From Stappia stellulata (GTDB lineage: Bacteria; Pseudomonadota; Alphaproteobacteria; Rhizobiales; Stappiaceae), in the NCBI RefSeq assembly GCF_020176715.1, contig NZ_JAIVMF010000012.1, positions 1 to 64,000 on the forward strand: a DNA stretch of 64,000 nucleotides. Direction: 5' to 3'. Below, in pieces: positions 42,601 through 50,980 of the stretch (its first letter is position 1; every line of letters begins with the position of its first letter). Both the position numbers and the translations under genes were made by a program. A model generated the notes under the pieces. That model did not search any database, was not told the DNA's origin, and saw nothing but the letters and a program-made list of their open reading frames with translations.

Positions 42601-43091
42601 TGATGGCGATCAAGGACGAATACGAGGTCGCGCGGTTGTTTACCTCCGGGGCCTTCGCCGACCAGCTCGCGGAGACCTTCGAAAGCCACGAGCGGCTGGA
42701 GTTCCACCTCGCGCCGCCGATGCTGAGCCGCACGGACCCGCGCACCGGCCGGCCGGCCAAGCGCCGCTTCGGACCGTGGGTTATGCCGGTGTTCCGCATG
42801 CTGGCGCGGCTGAAAGGGCTGCGCGGCGGGGCGCTGGATGTCTTCGGCCGCACGGCGGAACGGCGCATGGAGCGCCGGTTGCGCGACGATTATGTCGCGG
42901 TGGTCGAGGAGGTCGCGGGAACGCTCTCGCAGGCCAATGCCGATCAGGCGCTGGCGCTTCTGGCCTATCCGGAAGGCATCAAGGGCTTCGGACCGGTGCG
43001 GGAAACATCCGCGAAGCGGGCGGAGGCGAAGGTGCCGGACCTGCTTGCGGCCTATCGCAATCCGGAAGCGGCGAAGCTCGCCGCCGAATAG
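39630..43091 (+). CDS. Fused indolepyruvate:ferredoxin oxidoreductase (IorA-IorB)
   Basis: A 1153-residue thiamine- and Fe-S-dependent enzyme that converts arylpyruvates plus CoA to arylacetyl-CoA, CO2 and reduced ferredoxin. The N-terminal alpha-like domain has GYRGSPLGALDQQ (residues 50-62). The TPP-binding part reads CAGCPHNSST, TQMGGEGANWIGEAPF and NLGDGTYNHSGALAIRAA (about 430-515). A ferredoxin-like Cys cluster follows (CEGCGDCGIQSNC, about 632-644). The IorB-type gamma domain is SVLITGVGGTGVVTIGAVLG (about 713-732), followed by a 300-residue C-terminal extension. Preference for indole-, phenyl- or hydroxyphenyl-pyruvate is not decided. The ATG at 39630 has GGGAT-type spacing only. Confidence 0.92.
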   Translation: MTRNRVSLDDKFDLSKERIFISGTQALIRLVLMQKERDRQAGLNTAGYVTGYRGSPLGALDQQFQRATKLLTPADVVFRPAINEDLAATALWGTQQAQMRGEGKYDGVFGIWYGKGPGVDRSGDAFRHANLAGTSPHGGVLALMGDDHTCESSTTAHQSEFALVDAMMPILNPAGAQEILDFGLYGWALSRFSGLWTGLKLVKDNVESTASIDGRIDRVMPIFPDFAFPEGGPHIRPAEHALTQEARLHNVKLPAARAFIAANPLDRVVLSGGRTPRIGIVSTGKSYLDVLEALDMLGLDEVAAADHGLAFLKIGCPWPLDASRMRDFAKGLELLVFVEEKRGLIEGQAKEILYGTRDAPAIIGKQDEEGRVLFPAPAALEPMHIALEIGRRLQERRPTEALGAALADLEGRRERLARTGDVAVRSPYFCAGCPHNSSTVIPEGSRAYAGIGCHYMVQWMDRNTEGYTQMGGEGANWIGEAPFSRTGHVFQNLGDGTYNHSGALAIRAAHAAGVNITYKILYNDAVAMTGGQAHDGGLTVPEIARQVAAEGARRVAIVTDEPEKYPPTTDWPENTSIDHRDDLIAVERELAGIEGLTVLIYDQTCAAEKRRRRKRGLFPDPDERIVINELVCEGCGDCGIQSNCVAIQPVETEWGRKRAIDQSSCNKDFSCVKGFCPSFVSVKGGVLKGRAVSPPPAPEVAEPKIAPLTQTHSVLITGVGGTGVVTIGAVLGMAAHLDGLGCGIIDMAGLAQKGGAVTSHLKLAPRPEDISAIRVGPGSADLVLGCDIVVAGSAKVLTAMKQGRTTAVINTHETLPGDFARDPDFSLPGRRLVAAIEAAAGSDASRFIDATEVATQIFGDAIAANMFLLGYGWQLGALPLTRDAIEEAIRLNKVSVEMNLAAFAWGRVAAVDPQAVERLARSRPEALAHRRLSETLDEMVARRVAFLTEYQDADYAKRYAQRVTALRQRAAGLGDKGEEIVRTAARELFRLMAIKDEYEVARLFTSGAFADQLAETFESHERLEFHLAPPMLSRTDPRTGRPAKRRFGPWVMPVFRMLARLKGLRGGALDVFGRTAERRMERRLRDDYVAVVEEVAGTLSQANADQALALLAYPEGIKGFGPVRETSAKRAEAKVPDLLAAYRNPEAAKLAAE

Positions 43092-43105
43092 GGGGAAGGG
43101 CCGCG

Positions 43106-43125
43106 CGCGGGCCCTGCGGCCCGCG
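43106..43125. terminator. Perfect GC hairpin between convergent genes
   Basis: CGCGGGCC (43106-43113) and GGCCCGCG (43118-43125) enclose a CTGC loop. It lies between the indolepyruvate oxidoreductase stop and the converging response regulator and may slow both polymerases. There is no T-run. Confidence 0.4.
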
Positions 43126-43872
43126 TCAGCTCCAGTCGACCTGGGCGGTGAGCATGTAGCCGGACCCGTAGACGGTGCGGATCAGGGTCGGTTCGTCCGG
43201 GCGGGTCAGCTTCTTGCGAATGCGCGAGATGCGCACGTCGATCGCCCGGTCGAGCGTGTCGTCGCGCCCGCCGTGTTCCAAGAGGTGGTCGCGGGTCAGC
43301 ACCCGCTTCGGGGCTTTCAGCAGGGCCGTCAGCAGGGTCGCCTCGCCGGTGGAGAGAAAGCTCTCCTCGCCGTCGGGGGCGACCAGCCGGTGCGATCCCG
43401 GCTCGAAGCGCCAGCCGGCGAAGCGCGCGGCTTTCACGTCCGTTTCGGCTTGCTGGTCCGGCGGGTTGGCGCGGCGCAGCAGCGAGCGGATGCGGGCGAC
43501 GATCTCGCGCGGGTCGAAGGGTTTTACCACATAGTCGTCGGCGCCGAACTCAAGCCCCATGATCCGGTCGGAGGCATGGGCGCGCGCCGACAGCACCAGA
43601 ATCGGCACGGACCCCCGCGCGCGGATGCGGTTGATCGCTTCCATGCCGTCCATGTCCGGCAGGCCGAGATCGAGGATCACGGCGGCCGGCATTTGCCGGG
43701 CGATCTCATGCAGCGCGGCCTCGGCGGTGGCGAAACCGCTGGCGCGAAAGCCGTAGGTGGCGAGCGTGTCGCACAGCAAGGCGCGGATGTCGGCGTCATC
43801 CTCCACGACGAGGATCTGCGTGCCGTCGCCTTCGGGCGCGGCCGTGTCGCGATGGGATCCGGAGGTGGTCAT
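43126..43872 (-). CDS. OmpR/PhoB-family response regulator
   Basis: A 248-residue two-component regulator. The receiver (about residues 20-135) has the acidic pair in LVVEDDADIR, phosphoacceptor Asp in AVILDLGLPDMDG, and the Lys in YVVKPFDPREIVAR. The C-terminal winged helix is intact (GWRFEPGSHRLVAPDGEESFLSTGEATLLTALLKAPKRVLTRDHLLE, then RAIDVRISRIRKKLTRPDEPTLIRTVYGSGYML). The ATG at 43872 overlaps the kinase stop by four bases, so they are co-translated. It likely regulates the divergent ligase/importer operon at 46074. Confidence 0.92.
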   Translation of the reverse strand: MTTSGSHRDTAAPEGDGTQILVVEDDADIRALLCDTLATYGFRASGFATAEAALHEIARQMPAAVILDLGLPDMDGMEAINRIRARGSVPILVLSARAHASDRIMGLEFGADDYVVKPFDPREIVARIRSLLRRANPPDQQAETDVKAARFAGWRFEPGSHRLVAPDGEESFLSTGEATLLTALLKAPKRVLTRDHLLEHGGRDDTLDRAIDVRISRIRKKLTRPDEPTLIRTVYGSGYMLTAQVDWS

Positions 43873-45809
43873 GGGGCGAGTATCTCGCTCATCGTTTTCG
43901 CCAGCATGCTGCTTGTAAAGGGTTTGGGCAGGACGGGACAAGCCGGGCGGGTCGCCTCTTTGGCCGGGCCTTCGCGGTAGCCGGTCATCAGCGCCATCGG
44001 CAGGCCGGGGCGGATGCGGCGCAGTTCCTCGACGAGCGCGAGGCCGTTGACCTGACCCGGCATGACGATGTCGCTGAGCACCGCGCGAATGTCGGGAACA
44101 TCGCGCACGAGATCGATGGCGTCGCGGGCCTCCGTCGTCACCAGCACGGTGTAGCCGAGGGCGCAGAGCTGGTCCCGCACCACATTCGCCACCGCCTCGT
44201 CGTCGTCGACCAGAAGCACCAGTTCGCCGTTGCCCTCCGCGGCATGCGGCTCGTCGGCGCCGTCGCCCTGCATGTCCGCGCCTGACAGCGCGGGCAAAAG
44301 GATGCGGATGTCGGTGCCGCGGCCCGGTTGCGAATCGATTGCGACATTGCCGCCCGTCCGGCGCGCGAAGCCGTAGACGGTCGGCAGGCCGAGGCCGCTG
44401 CCGGTGCCGAAGGGCTTGGTGGAGAAGAAGGGGTCGAACGCCTGCCGGCGCACGTCCTCGCTCATGCCCGTGCCGGTGTCGCCGACGAGGATCTGCGCAT
44501 AGGCGCCGGGCTCCACGCCAAGCCGGTCGGCCTGGGTGTCGGACAGTTGCAGCCGGGTGAGCGAGAGCGACACGCGACCGCCGTCCGGCATGGCGTCGCG
44601 GGCGTTCAGCACGAGATTGACCAGCGCGTTTTCCAGCTCGGCCGGGTCGACCTCCGCCACCAGATTGTCATCGCCGATGGCGGTCGACCAGGAAATCGCG
44701 GAGGGGAGCGAGCCGGCCACCAGCCCCTCGATATTGGCGATGACGCCGGACAGGCGCACCGGCCTGGTGTTGGGGGCATCGCCGCGCGCAAACGCCAAAA
44801 GCCGCCGGGTGAGATCGGCGCCGCGCTGCGCGGCGTGGAGGATCGGGTCGAGATGGGCGGCGAGATCCGGCATGGCGGGCGCGTCGGCCCGGCGGCGCAG
44901 CGCCAGCACGTTTCCGATGATGATGGTCAGAAGGTTGTTGAAGTCATGGGCAAGGCCGCCGGTGAGCTGGCCGACGGCCTCCATGCGCTGGGCGTGGGCT
45001 AGGGCCGTCTCGCTGCGCTTCTGGTCGGTGGCGTCGAGCGACAGCACGAAACAGCCGAGCGTGCGGCCGTCGAGGGTGCGGTCGGGGATCAGCGTCGAGC
45101 GCATGTGCACGAGCCGGCCGTCGGCGCGGGCGCGCGAATATTCGTAGGAGACCGCATGGCCGCGAAACGCCTTCTCGATATGCGGGGCGATCTCCCGGTA
45201 GAGCTCCGGTCCGATCACGTCCTCCGCGCGCTTGCCGATCATGGATTCCACCGTCTGGTCGAACCATTTGGCGTAGCGGCGGTTGGCGAAGCGAAAGACC
45301 GGCCCGGGGCCGAGATATGCGACCAGCGCGGGCACATTGTCGGTGACGAGGCGCAGCCAGTCCTCGCTCTGGCGCAACTGGCGGGTGCGCTCTTCCACCG
45401 TGCGCTCCAGCGACGCCTGATGCTCTCGCTCGCGGGTGACGTCGGTATAGGTGGTGACGAAGCCGCCCTCAGGCAGCGGTGCCCCGGTGACCAGAACCAC
45501 CTGACCGTCGGGGCGGATGCGCTCGAAATTATGCGGCTCGAAAAGGCGTGCGCGCTCCACCCGGCGCGCGACCAGTTCGGCGACATCGCCCTCGCCATAT
45601 TCGCCACGCGCCGCGTTGACCTCCAGGAAGGCCGCCAGATGGGTGCCGCGCTTTGCCAGGTGAAACGGAAAGTCCAGCATCTCGAAAAGCTGGCGGTTCC
45701 ACGCCACAAGCCGCAGATCGCCGTCGAAAACGGAAAAACCCTGGTTGATGTGGTCGAGCGCCGCCTGCAGCAGATCGAGGCGGTCGCGGAAAAGGTCGCC
45801 GCTGGACAT
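43869..45809 (-). CDS. Hybrid sensor histidine kinase with PAS domains and C-terminal receiver
   Basis: A 646-residue kinase. Two PAS domains span about residues 10-125 and 150-265. The phosphorylation box is GGLAHDFNNLL (His288). The ATPase part has LVNLVLNARDAMP (N box) and GTGMSEDV, FDPFFSTKPFGTGSGLGLPTVYGF (G boxes). A receiver follows (about 530-646) with LLVDDDEAVANVV, LSDIVMPGQV and VLPKPF. No membrane helix is seen, so it is cytosolic and senses an internal signal through PAS. It is first in the operon with the regulator and divergent from the acyl-CoA synthetase operon. Confidence 0.9.
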   Translation of the reverse strand: MSSGDLFRDRLDLLQAALDHINQGFSVFDGDLRLVAWNRQLFEMLDFPFHLAKRGTHLAAFLEVNAARGEYGEGDVAELVARRVERARLFEPHNFERIRPDGQVVLVTGAPLPEGGFVTTYTDVTREREHQASLERTVEERTRQLRQSEDWLRLVTDNVPALVAYLGPGPVFRFANRRYAKWFDQTVESMIGKRAEDVIGPELYREIAPHIEKAFRGHAVSYEYSRARADGRLVHMRSTLIPDRTLDGRTLGCFVLSLDATDQKRSETALAHAQRMEAVGQLTGGLAHDFNNLLTIIIGNVLALRRRADAPAMPDLAAHLDPILHAAQRGADLTRRLLAFARGDAPNTRPVRLSGVIANIEGLVAGSLPSAISWSTAIGDDNLVAEVDPAELENALVNLVLNARDAMPDGGRVSLSLTRLQLSDTQADRLGVEPGAYAQILVGDTGTGMSEDVRRQAFDPFFSTKPFGTGSGLGLPTVYGFARRTGGNVAIDSQPGRGTDIRILLPALSGADMQGDGADEPHAAEGNGELVLLVDDDEAVANVVRDQLCALGYTVLVTTEARDAIDLVRDVPDIRAVLSDIVMPGQVNGLALVEELRRIRPGLPMALMTGYREGPAKEATRPACPVLPKPFTSSMLAKTMSEILAP

Positions 45810-46073
45810 GGGGCGAGTTTACGCAAAGTCGCCGGGCTGTCGAACGAAAACACCCGTCCGCCGGCCCGCTGCTTTGAAACATTTCGTTGCAATTGGCACA
45901 TACTGGCGCAATGACCGGGCCGTAGCCTTCCCTTGCGCTCAGTTCCGCGTCACTCGCCTGTAATTCTCCAAAAAGAGAGAAAGGCTTGATCCGGCGGATC
46001 GTTGGTAGTCTGATAGCGCCAAAGAATTATGCGACCCCGACAAAACAGGGGCGCAAAGAGGGGAAGAAACGCA

Positions 46074-48062
46074 ATGGCAGGGTCGCCCGTCGTCGAGCGC
46101 CTCGACGAGGACACCTTTCCGAAAATCCTGTTGCGCAACGCCAAGGTCTTTGCTGACCGTCCGGCAATGCGCGAAAAGGATCTCGGAATCTGGCAGGCCT
46201 GGAGCTGGTCGGAGGTCCTGGAGGAAATCCGGACCTTTGCCATCGGCCTGCAGGACATCGGCTTCACCGAGGGCGACAGGATCGCCATCGTCGGCACCAA
46301 CCGGCCGCGTCTCTACTGGACGATGGTCGCCGCGCAGTCGCTCGGCGGCGTGCCGGTGCCGCTTTATTCCGACAGTGTCGCAGAGGAAATGGCCTTCGTG
46401 CTGGAGCACGCCGAGGTGCGCTTCGCCTGCGTGGAGGACCAGGAGCAGGTCGACAAGCTCCTGTCGATGTCGGAGGGGCTGCCGCGGCTGGAACACGTCA
46501 TCTACGACGATCCCAGGGGCCTGCGCGACTACGACCACACGCGGCTGCATTCCTTCGAGGAGATGCAAGCGGTGGGGCGCAAGGCGCTCGATGCCGATCC
46601 GGCGCGCGAACGCGCCTGGCTGGAGCGGATCGCCAAGGGCAAGGGCGACGACATCTCGGTGATGCTCTACACCTCCGGCACCACGGGACGGCCCAAGGGC
46701 GTGATGCTCTCCTTCGACAATCTCGTGATTTCGGGTCGCAACGGCAACGCCTTCGACAAGCTCGACGAGCACGAGGAAACGCTCGCCTATCTGCCGATGG
46801 CGTGGATCGGCGACCATGTGTTCTCGCTCGCCCAGGCCTATACGGCCGGCTATTGCGTCAATTGTCCGGAGAGCCTGGAGACGGTGCTGTCCGACCGCCG
46901 CGAGATCGCGCCGACCTATTTTTTCGCGCCGCCGCGCGTCTTCGAGGGCCTTTTGACGCACATCATGGTGCGCATGGAGGACGCCAGCAAACTCAAGAAG
47001 AAGATGTTCGACGTCTTCATGGGCGTGGCCAAGCGGGTCGGCGAGCGCATCCTGAACGGCGAGGACGTCGGCCTGAAGGATCGTCTGGCCTATTGGCTCG
47101 GCGAGATCCTGGTCTACGGACCGCTGAAGAACCAGATGGGCTTCACCCGCCTCAAGGTCGGCTACACCGCCGGCGAGGCCATCGGCCCGGAGATCTTCCG
47201 CTTCTACCGCTCGCTCGGTCTTAATCTGAAGCAGCTCTACGGCCAGACGGAAGCCAGCGTCTATATAACCATGCAGCCCGACGGCGAGATCTTCGGCGAC
47301 ACGGTCGGCAAGCCGGCCACACAGGTGGAGCTGAGGATCGCGGAAAACGGCGAGGTGCTCTACCGCTCGCCGGGCGTCTTCGTCGGCTACTACAAGAACG
47401 ACGAGGCGACGAAGTCGACCAAGACCGAGGATGGCTGGGTGCTGACCGGCGACGCCGGCTTCATCGCCGACAACGGCCATCTCAAGATCATCGACCGGGC
47501 CAAGGACGTCGGCAAGCTGACGAGCGGCGCCCTGTTCGCGCCGAAATACATCGAGAACAAGCTGAAGTTCTTCCCCGATGTGAAGGAGGTCGTGGCCTTC
47601 GGCGACGGGCGCGACTTCTGCGGCGTCTTCGTCAATATCGACCTGACGGCGGTGGGCTCCTGGGCGGAGCGCAACAACGTCAACTACGCCTCCTATCAGG
47701 AGCTGGCCCAGCATCCGCTCGTCTATGACATGATCGAGCGTCACGTCGACCAGGTGAATCGGGACCTTGCCGGCGAGCCGATGATGGCGGGCGCGCAGAT
47801 CAAGCGGTTCCTGGTGCTGCACAAGGAGCTCGACGCCGACGACGGCGAGCTGACCCGCACCCAGAAGGTGCGCCGCTCCTTCATCGCCGAGCGCTATGCG
47901 CCGCTGATCGAGGCGCTTTACGACGGCTCGACCGAGAAACACGTCAAGACGGAAGTCACCTATGAGGACGGCCGCAAGGGCGCGCTCGAGGCAACCGTCG
48001 AGATCCGCGACATGACCCTTCACCCCGCCTCGGGGCGCAACATTCAGGAGGCGGCGGAATGA
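46074..48062 (+). CDS. AMP-binding acyl-CoA synthetase (long-chain/FadD15 type)
   Basis: A 662-residue adenylating enzyme that activates a carboxylic acid to its CoA thioester. The phosphate loop is YTSGTTGRPKGVMLSF (about residues 198-213), the later motifs are LKQLYGQTEASVYITMQ and WVLTGDAGFIADNGHLKIIDRAKDVGKL. Length and the split adenylation domain fit the long-chain acyl-CoA ligase class, but the chain type is not fixed. The ATG at 46074 follows GAGGGGAAGAAAC. It starts an operon of ligase and a complete branched-chain-type ABC importer, its stop overlapping the next ATG. A transporter-coupled ligase suggests activation of the imported acid. Confidence 0.87.
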   Translation: MAGSPVVERLDEDTFPKILLRNAKVFADRPAMREKDLGIWQAWSWSEVLEEIRTFAIGLQDIGFTEGDRIAIVGTNRPRLYWTMVAAQSLGGVPVPLYSDSVAEEMAFVLEHAEVRFACVEDQEQVDKLLSMSEGLPRLEHVIYDDPRGLRDYDHTRLHSFEEMQAVGRKALDADPARERAWLERIAKGKGDDISVMLYTSGTTGRPKGVMLSFDNLVISGRNGNAFDKLDEHEETLAYLPMAWIGDHVFSLAQAYTAGYCVNCPESLETVLSDRREIAPTYFFAPPRVFEGLLTHIMVRMEDASKLKKKMFDVFMGVAKRVGERILNGEDVGLKDRLAYWLGEILVYGPLKNQMGFTRLKVGYTAGEAIGPEIFRFYRSLGLNLKQLYGQTEASVYITMQPDGEIFGDTVGKPATQVELRIAENGEVLYRSPGVFVGYYKNDEATKSTKTEDGWVLTGDAGFIADNGHLKIIDRAKDVGKLTSGALFAPKYIENKLKFFPDVKEVVAFGDGRDFCGVFVNIDLTAVGSWAERNNVNYASYQELAQHPLVYDMIERHVDQVNRDLAGEPMMAGAQIKRFLVLHKELDADDGELTRTQKVRRSFIAERYAPLIEALYDGSTEKHVKTEVTYEDGRKGALEATVEIRDMTLHPASGRNIQEAAE

Positions 48063-48886
48063 GTGCCTTTGTCGATCCCGCCCGCATGGCCGGCCACTCC
48101 GGCATGGAAAAGGGCGAGGTGCTGCTGCGCGTCGACAATGTGTCGCTGGCCTTCGGCGGCGTGAAGGCGATCACCAACATCTCCTTCGACATCGTCAAGG
48201 GCGAGGTGCGCGCGATCATCGGGCCGAACGGCGCAGGCAAGACGTCGATGCTCAACGTGATCAACGGCTTCTACCATCCGCAGGAGGGCACCATCACCTG
48301 GCGCGGCAAGGTGCGGCGCAAGATGAAGCCCTATGAGGCGGCGAGCAACGGCATTGCCCGCACCTTTCAGAACGTGGCGCTGTTCAAGGGCATGACGACG
48401 CTCGACAACATCATGACCGGCCGCGGCCTGAAGATGAAGTCCAACTTTATCTGGCAGTGCCTGCACTGGGGCCCGGCGCTCAAGGAGGAGATCGAGCACC
48501 GCCGCAAGGTGGAGGAGATCATCGACTTCCTCGAGATCCAGGCGATCCGCAAGACGCCGGTCGGGCGTCTGCCCTACGGGCTGCAGAAGCGCGTCGAGCT
48601 CGCCCGCGCGCTCGCCATGGAACCGGAACTGCTGCTGCTGGACGAGCCGATGGCCGGCATGAACCTTGAGGAAAAAGAGGACATGAGCCGCTTCATCCTC
48701 GACGTGAACCAGCAGTTCGGCACCACCATCGCCCTGATCGAGCACGACATGGGCGTCGTCATGGACCTTTCCGACCGGGTCGTGGTTCTCGACTACGGCC
48801 GCAAGATCGCCGATGGCCCGCCCGACGAGGTGCAGGCCAGCCAGGATGTGATCGACGCCTATCTCGGCGTTCCGCACGAACACTAA
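48059..48886 (+). CDS. Branched-chain-type ABC transporter ATPase (LivG-like)
   Basis: A 275-residue ATPase. Walker A is IIGPNGAGKTSMLNVINGFYHPQEG (about residues 57-80). The Q-loop is IARTFQNVALFKGMTTLDNI, the signature LPYGLQKRVELARALAMEPELLLLDEPMAGMN, and the switch IALIEHDMGVVMDLSDRV. Sequence order matches LivG rather than LivF (it has the long insert with PHEH). The ATG at 48059 overlaps the ligase stop (ATGA). It powers the importer with LivH, LivM, the binding protein and LivF-like ATPase encoded downstream. Confidence 0.92.
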   Translation: MSAFVDPARMAGHSGMEKGEVLLRVDNVSLAFGGVKAITNISFDIVKGEVRAIIGPNGAGKTSMLNVINGFYHPQEGTITWRGKVRRKMKPYEAASNGIARTFQNVALFKGMTTLDNIMTGRGLKMKSNFIWQCLHWGPALKEEIEHRRKVEEIIDFLEIQAIRKTPVGRLPYGLQKRVELARALAMEPELLLLDEPMAGMNLEEKEDMSRFILDVNQQFGTTIALIEHDMGVVMDLSDRVVVLDYGRKIADGPPDEVQASQDVIDAYLGVPHEH

Positions 48887-48899
48887 AGGACAGCGTGAG

Positions 48900-49796
48900 A
48901 TGGAGTTTCTGATCGAAACGATCCTGTCGGGCCTGATGGCCGGCGTGATGTACTCGCTGGTCGCCCTCGGCTTCGTGCTGATCTTCAAGGCATCCGGCAT
49001 CTTCAATTTCGCGCAGGGCGTGATGTGCCTGTTCGCCGCGCTGACCTTCGCCGGCATCATGGAAAAGACCGGCCTGCCCTGGCCGATCGCCTTCGTGATG
49101 ACCATCGGCGTGATGGTCTTCGTCGCCTGGGCGGTGGAGCGCTTCGTGCTGCGCCATCTGGTCAACCAGGAGCCGATCATCCTGTTCATGGTGACCATCG
49201 GGCTTGCCTATGTGCTGGAAGGCGTCGGCGACATCCTGTGGGGATCGGACGTCAAGGTGCTCGACATCGGCCTGCCGTCGGGCGCCTCCGACTACATGCT
49301 CGACAATTTCAATATCTACGTCGAAAAGCTCGAGGTCTTCGCGGCGCTGATTGCCGCCGTGCTCGTCGGCTTCCTGGCGATCTTCTTCCAGAAGACGCGC
49401 ATCGGCCGGGCGCTGCGCGCCGTGGCCGACGATCACCAGGCAGCGCTTTCGGTGGGCATTTCGCTGCAGACCATCTGGGTCATCGTCTGGTCGGTCGCGG
49501 GCTTCGTGGCGCTGGTCGCGGGAACGCTGTGGGGCGCCAAGTCGGGCGTCCAGTTCTCGCTGTCGCTGATCGCGCTGAAGGCGCTGCCGGTGCTGATCCT
49601 TGGCGGCTTCACCTCCATTCCCGGCGCCATCGTCGGCGGGCTGATCATCGGCGTCGGCGAGAAGCTGGCCGAGATCTACGTCGGCCCGATCGTCGGCGGC
49701 GCGATCGAAAACTGGTTTGCCTACATGCTGGCGCTCGCCTTCCTGCTGGTCCGCCCGCAAGGGCTGTTCGGCGAACGCATCATCGAGCGCGTCTGA
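48900..49796 (+). CDS. Branched-chain-type ABC transporter permease (LivH-like)
   Basis: A 298-residue inner-membrane permease of about eight helices. The family start MEFLIETILSGLMAGVMYSLVALGFVLIFKASGIFNFAQG (first helix and the FNFAQG motif) is distinctive for LivH. RIGRALRAVADDHQAALSVGISLQTIWVIVWSVAGFVALVAGTLWG carries the EAA-like coupling loop at about residues 170-195. It is preceded by the LivG gene by 13 bases. The substrate class of Liv-type importers extends from branched amino acids to aromatic acids and amides, so it is not set by this sequence. Confidence 0.92.
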   Translation: MEFLIETILSGLMAGVMYSLVALGFVLIFKASGIFNFAQGVMCLFAALTFAGIMEKTGLPWPIAFVMTIGVMVFVAWAVERFVLRHLVNQEPIILFMVTIGLAYVLEGVGDILWGSDVKVLDIGLPSGASDYMLDNFNIYVEKLEVFAALIAAVLVGFLAIFFQKTRIGRALRAVADDHQAALSVGISLQTIWVIVWSVAGFVALVAGTLWGAKSGVQFSLSLIALKALPVLILGGFTSIPGAIVGGLIIGVGEKLAEIYVGPIVGGAIENWFAYMLALAFLLVRPQGLFGERIIERV

Positions 49797-49829
49797 CGCG
49801 GGCTATTCCTCAGGACGGGTGATACCTCA

Positions 49830-50906
49830 ATGCTTTATCGTGAAGCCGGCCAATACAAGACGTCCTACCAGCGCGACCAGGCGATCTTTCCGATCGCCCA
49901 GGACCGCTGGGTGGTGTGGACGTTCGTCGCGGTCGCATTCCTGGTCGTGCCGTTCTTCGTCAACGACTACTGGACGAATGCCGTTCTGCTGCCGCTGCTG
50001 ATCTACGGGCTGGCGGCGCTGGGCCTCAACATCCTGGTCGGCTACTGCGGCCAGATCTCGCTCGGCACCGGCGGGTTCATGGCGGTCGGCGCCTATGCCT
50101 CCTACAAGCTGATGACCTCCTTTCCCGAGATGAACATGATCCTCGTCGTGTTGCTGTCGGGCGGGATCACGGCGGCGGTGGGGTCGTTGTTCGGCCTGCC
50201 CAGCTTGCGCATCAAGGGGTTTTACCTCGCGGTGGCGACGCTGGCCGCGCAGTTCTTCCTGGTCTGGCTCTTCAACAAGGTCGGCTGGTTCTACAATTAC
50301 TCGATGACCGGGCAGATCACAGCGCCGGACCGCGAGATGTTCGGCTTCCTGCTGACCGGCCCGTCGGCTTTGCCCTGGGTGAAGTACCTGTTCTGCCTGA
50401 CGATTCTCGCCGTCTTTGCGCTGATCGCAAAGAACCTGGTGCGCGGGCGGCTGGGCCGCAACTGGATGGCGATCCGCGACATGGACATCGCCGCCGAGCT
50501 GATCGGCGTGCGTCCGCTCCTGACCAAGCTGTCGGCCTTCGCGGTCTCCTCCTTCTACATCGGCATGGCCGGCTCGCTGCTCTTTTCCGTCTATCTCGGC
50601 GCGGTCGAGGTCGGCGAGGTGTTCGGCATCAACGTGTCGTTCCTGGTGTTGTTCATGGTGATCATCGGCGGGCTCGGCTCCATTGTCGGCTCCTTCATGG
50701 GCGCGGCCTTCCTGGTGCTTCTGCCGATCTTCCTGAAAAACTTCATGGTCGATGGTTTCGGCATGATGCCGGTCACGGCCAAGCATGTGGAAATCCTGTT
50801 GATGGGCCTTCTCATCATCTTCTTCCTGATCGTCGAGCCGCATGGCCTTGCCCGGCTCTGGCAGATCACCAAGGAGAAGCTGCGGATGTGGCCCTTCCCT
50901 TACTGA
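49830..50906 (+). CDS. Branched-chain-type ABC transporter permease (LivM-like)
   Basis: A 358-residue inner-membrane permease with about ten helices. The conserved central region reads ILVGYCGQISLGTGGFMAVGAYASYKL and the coupling loop RGRLGRNWMAIRDMDIAAELIGVRPLLTKLSAFAVSSFYIGMAGSLL (about residues 205-250). The C-terminal GLGSIVGSFMGAAFLVLLPIFLKNF fits LivM. The ATG at 49830 follows the LivH stop by 33 bases. It completes the membrane pore of this importer. Confidence 0.9.
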   Translation: MLYREAGQYKTSYQRDQAIFPIAQDRWVVWTFVAVAFLVVPFFVNDYWTNAVLLPLLIYGLAALGLNILVGYCGQISLGTGGFMAVGAYASYKLMTSFPEMNMILVVLLSGGITAAVGSLFGLPSLRIKGFYLAVATLAAQFFLVWLFNKVGWFYNYSMTGQITAPDREMFGFLLTGPSALPWVKYLFCLTILAVFALIAKNLVRGRLGRNWMAIRDMDIAAELIGVRPLLTKLSAFAVSSFYIGMAGSLLFSVYLGAVEVGEVFGINVSFLVLFMVIIGGLGSIVGSFMGAAFLVLLPIFLKNFMVDGFGMMPVTAKHVEILLMGLLIIFFLIVEPHGLARLWQITKEKLRMWPFPY

Positions 50907-50980
50907 GGCAGCGCGACACAACACATAAACACGCGTCCTCAGCCAACTGCCCGATATCCTGTTCCATGGGAGGAAACGAA

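Noticed and set aside
45880-45915. TTGGCACATACTGGCGCAA looked like a sigma-54 promoter
   Set aside because: The distance between the GG and GC elements is one base off and the -12 element is not TTGC; too weak to report.
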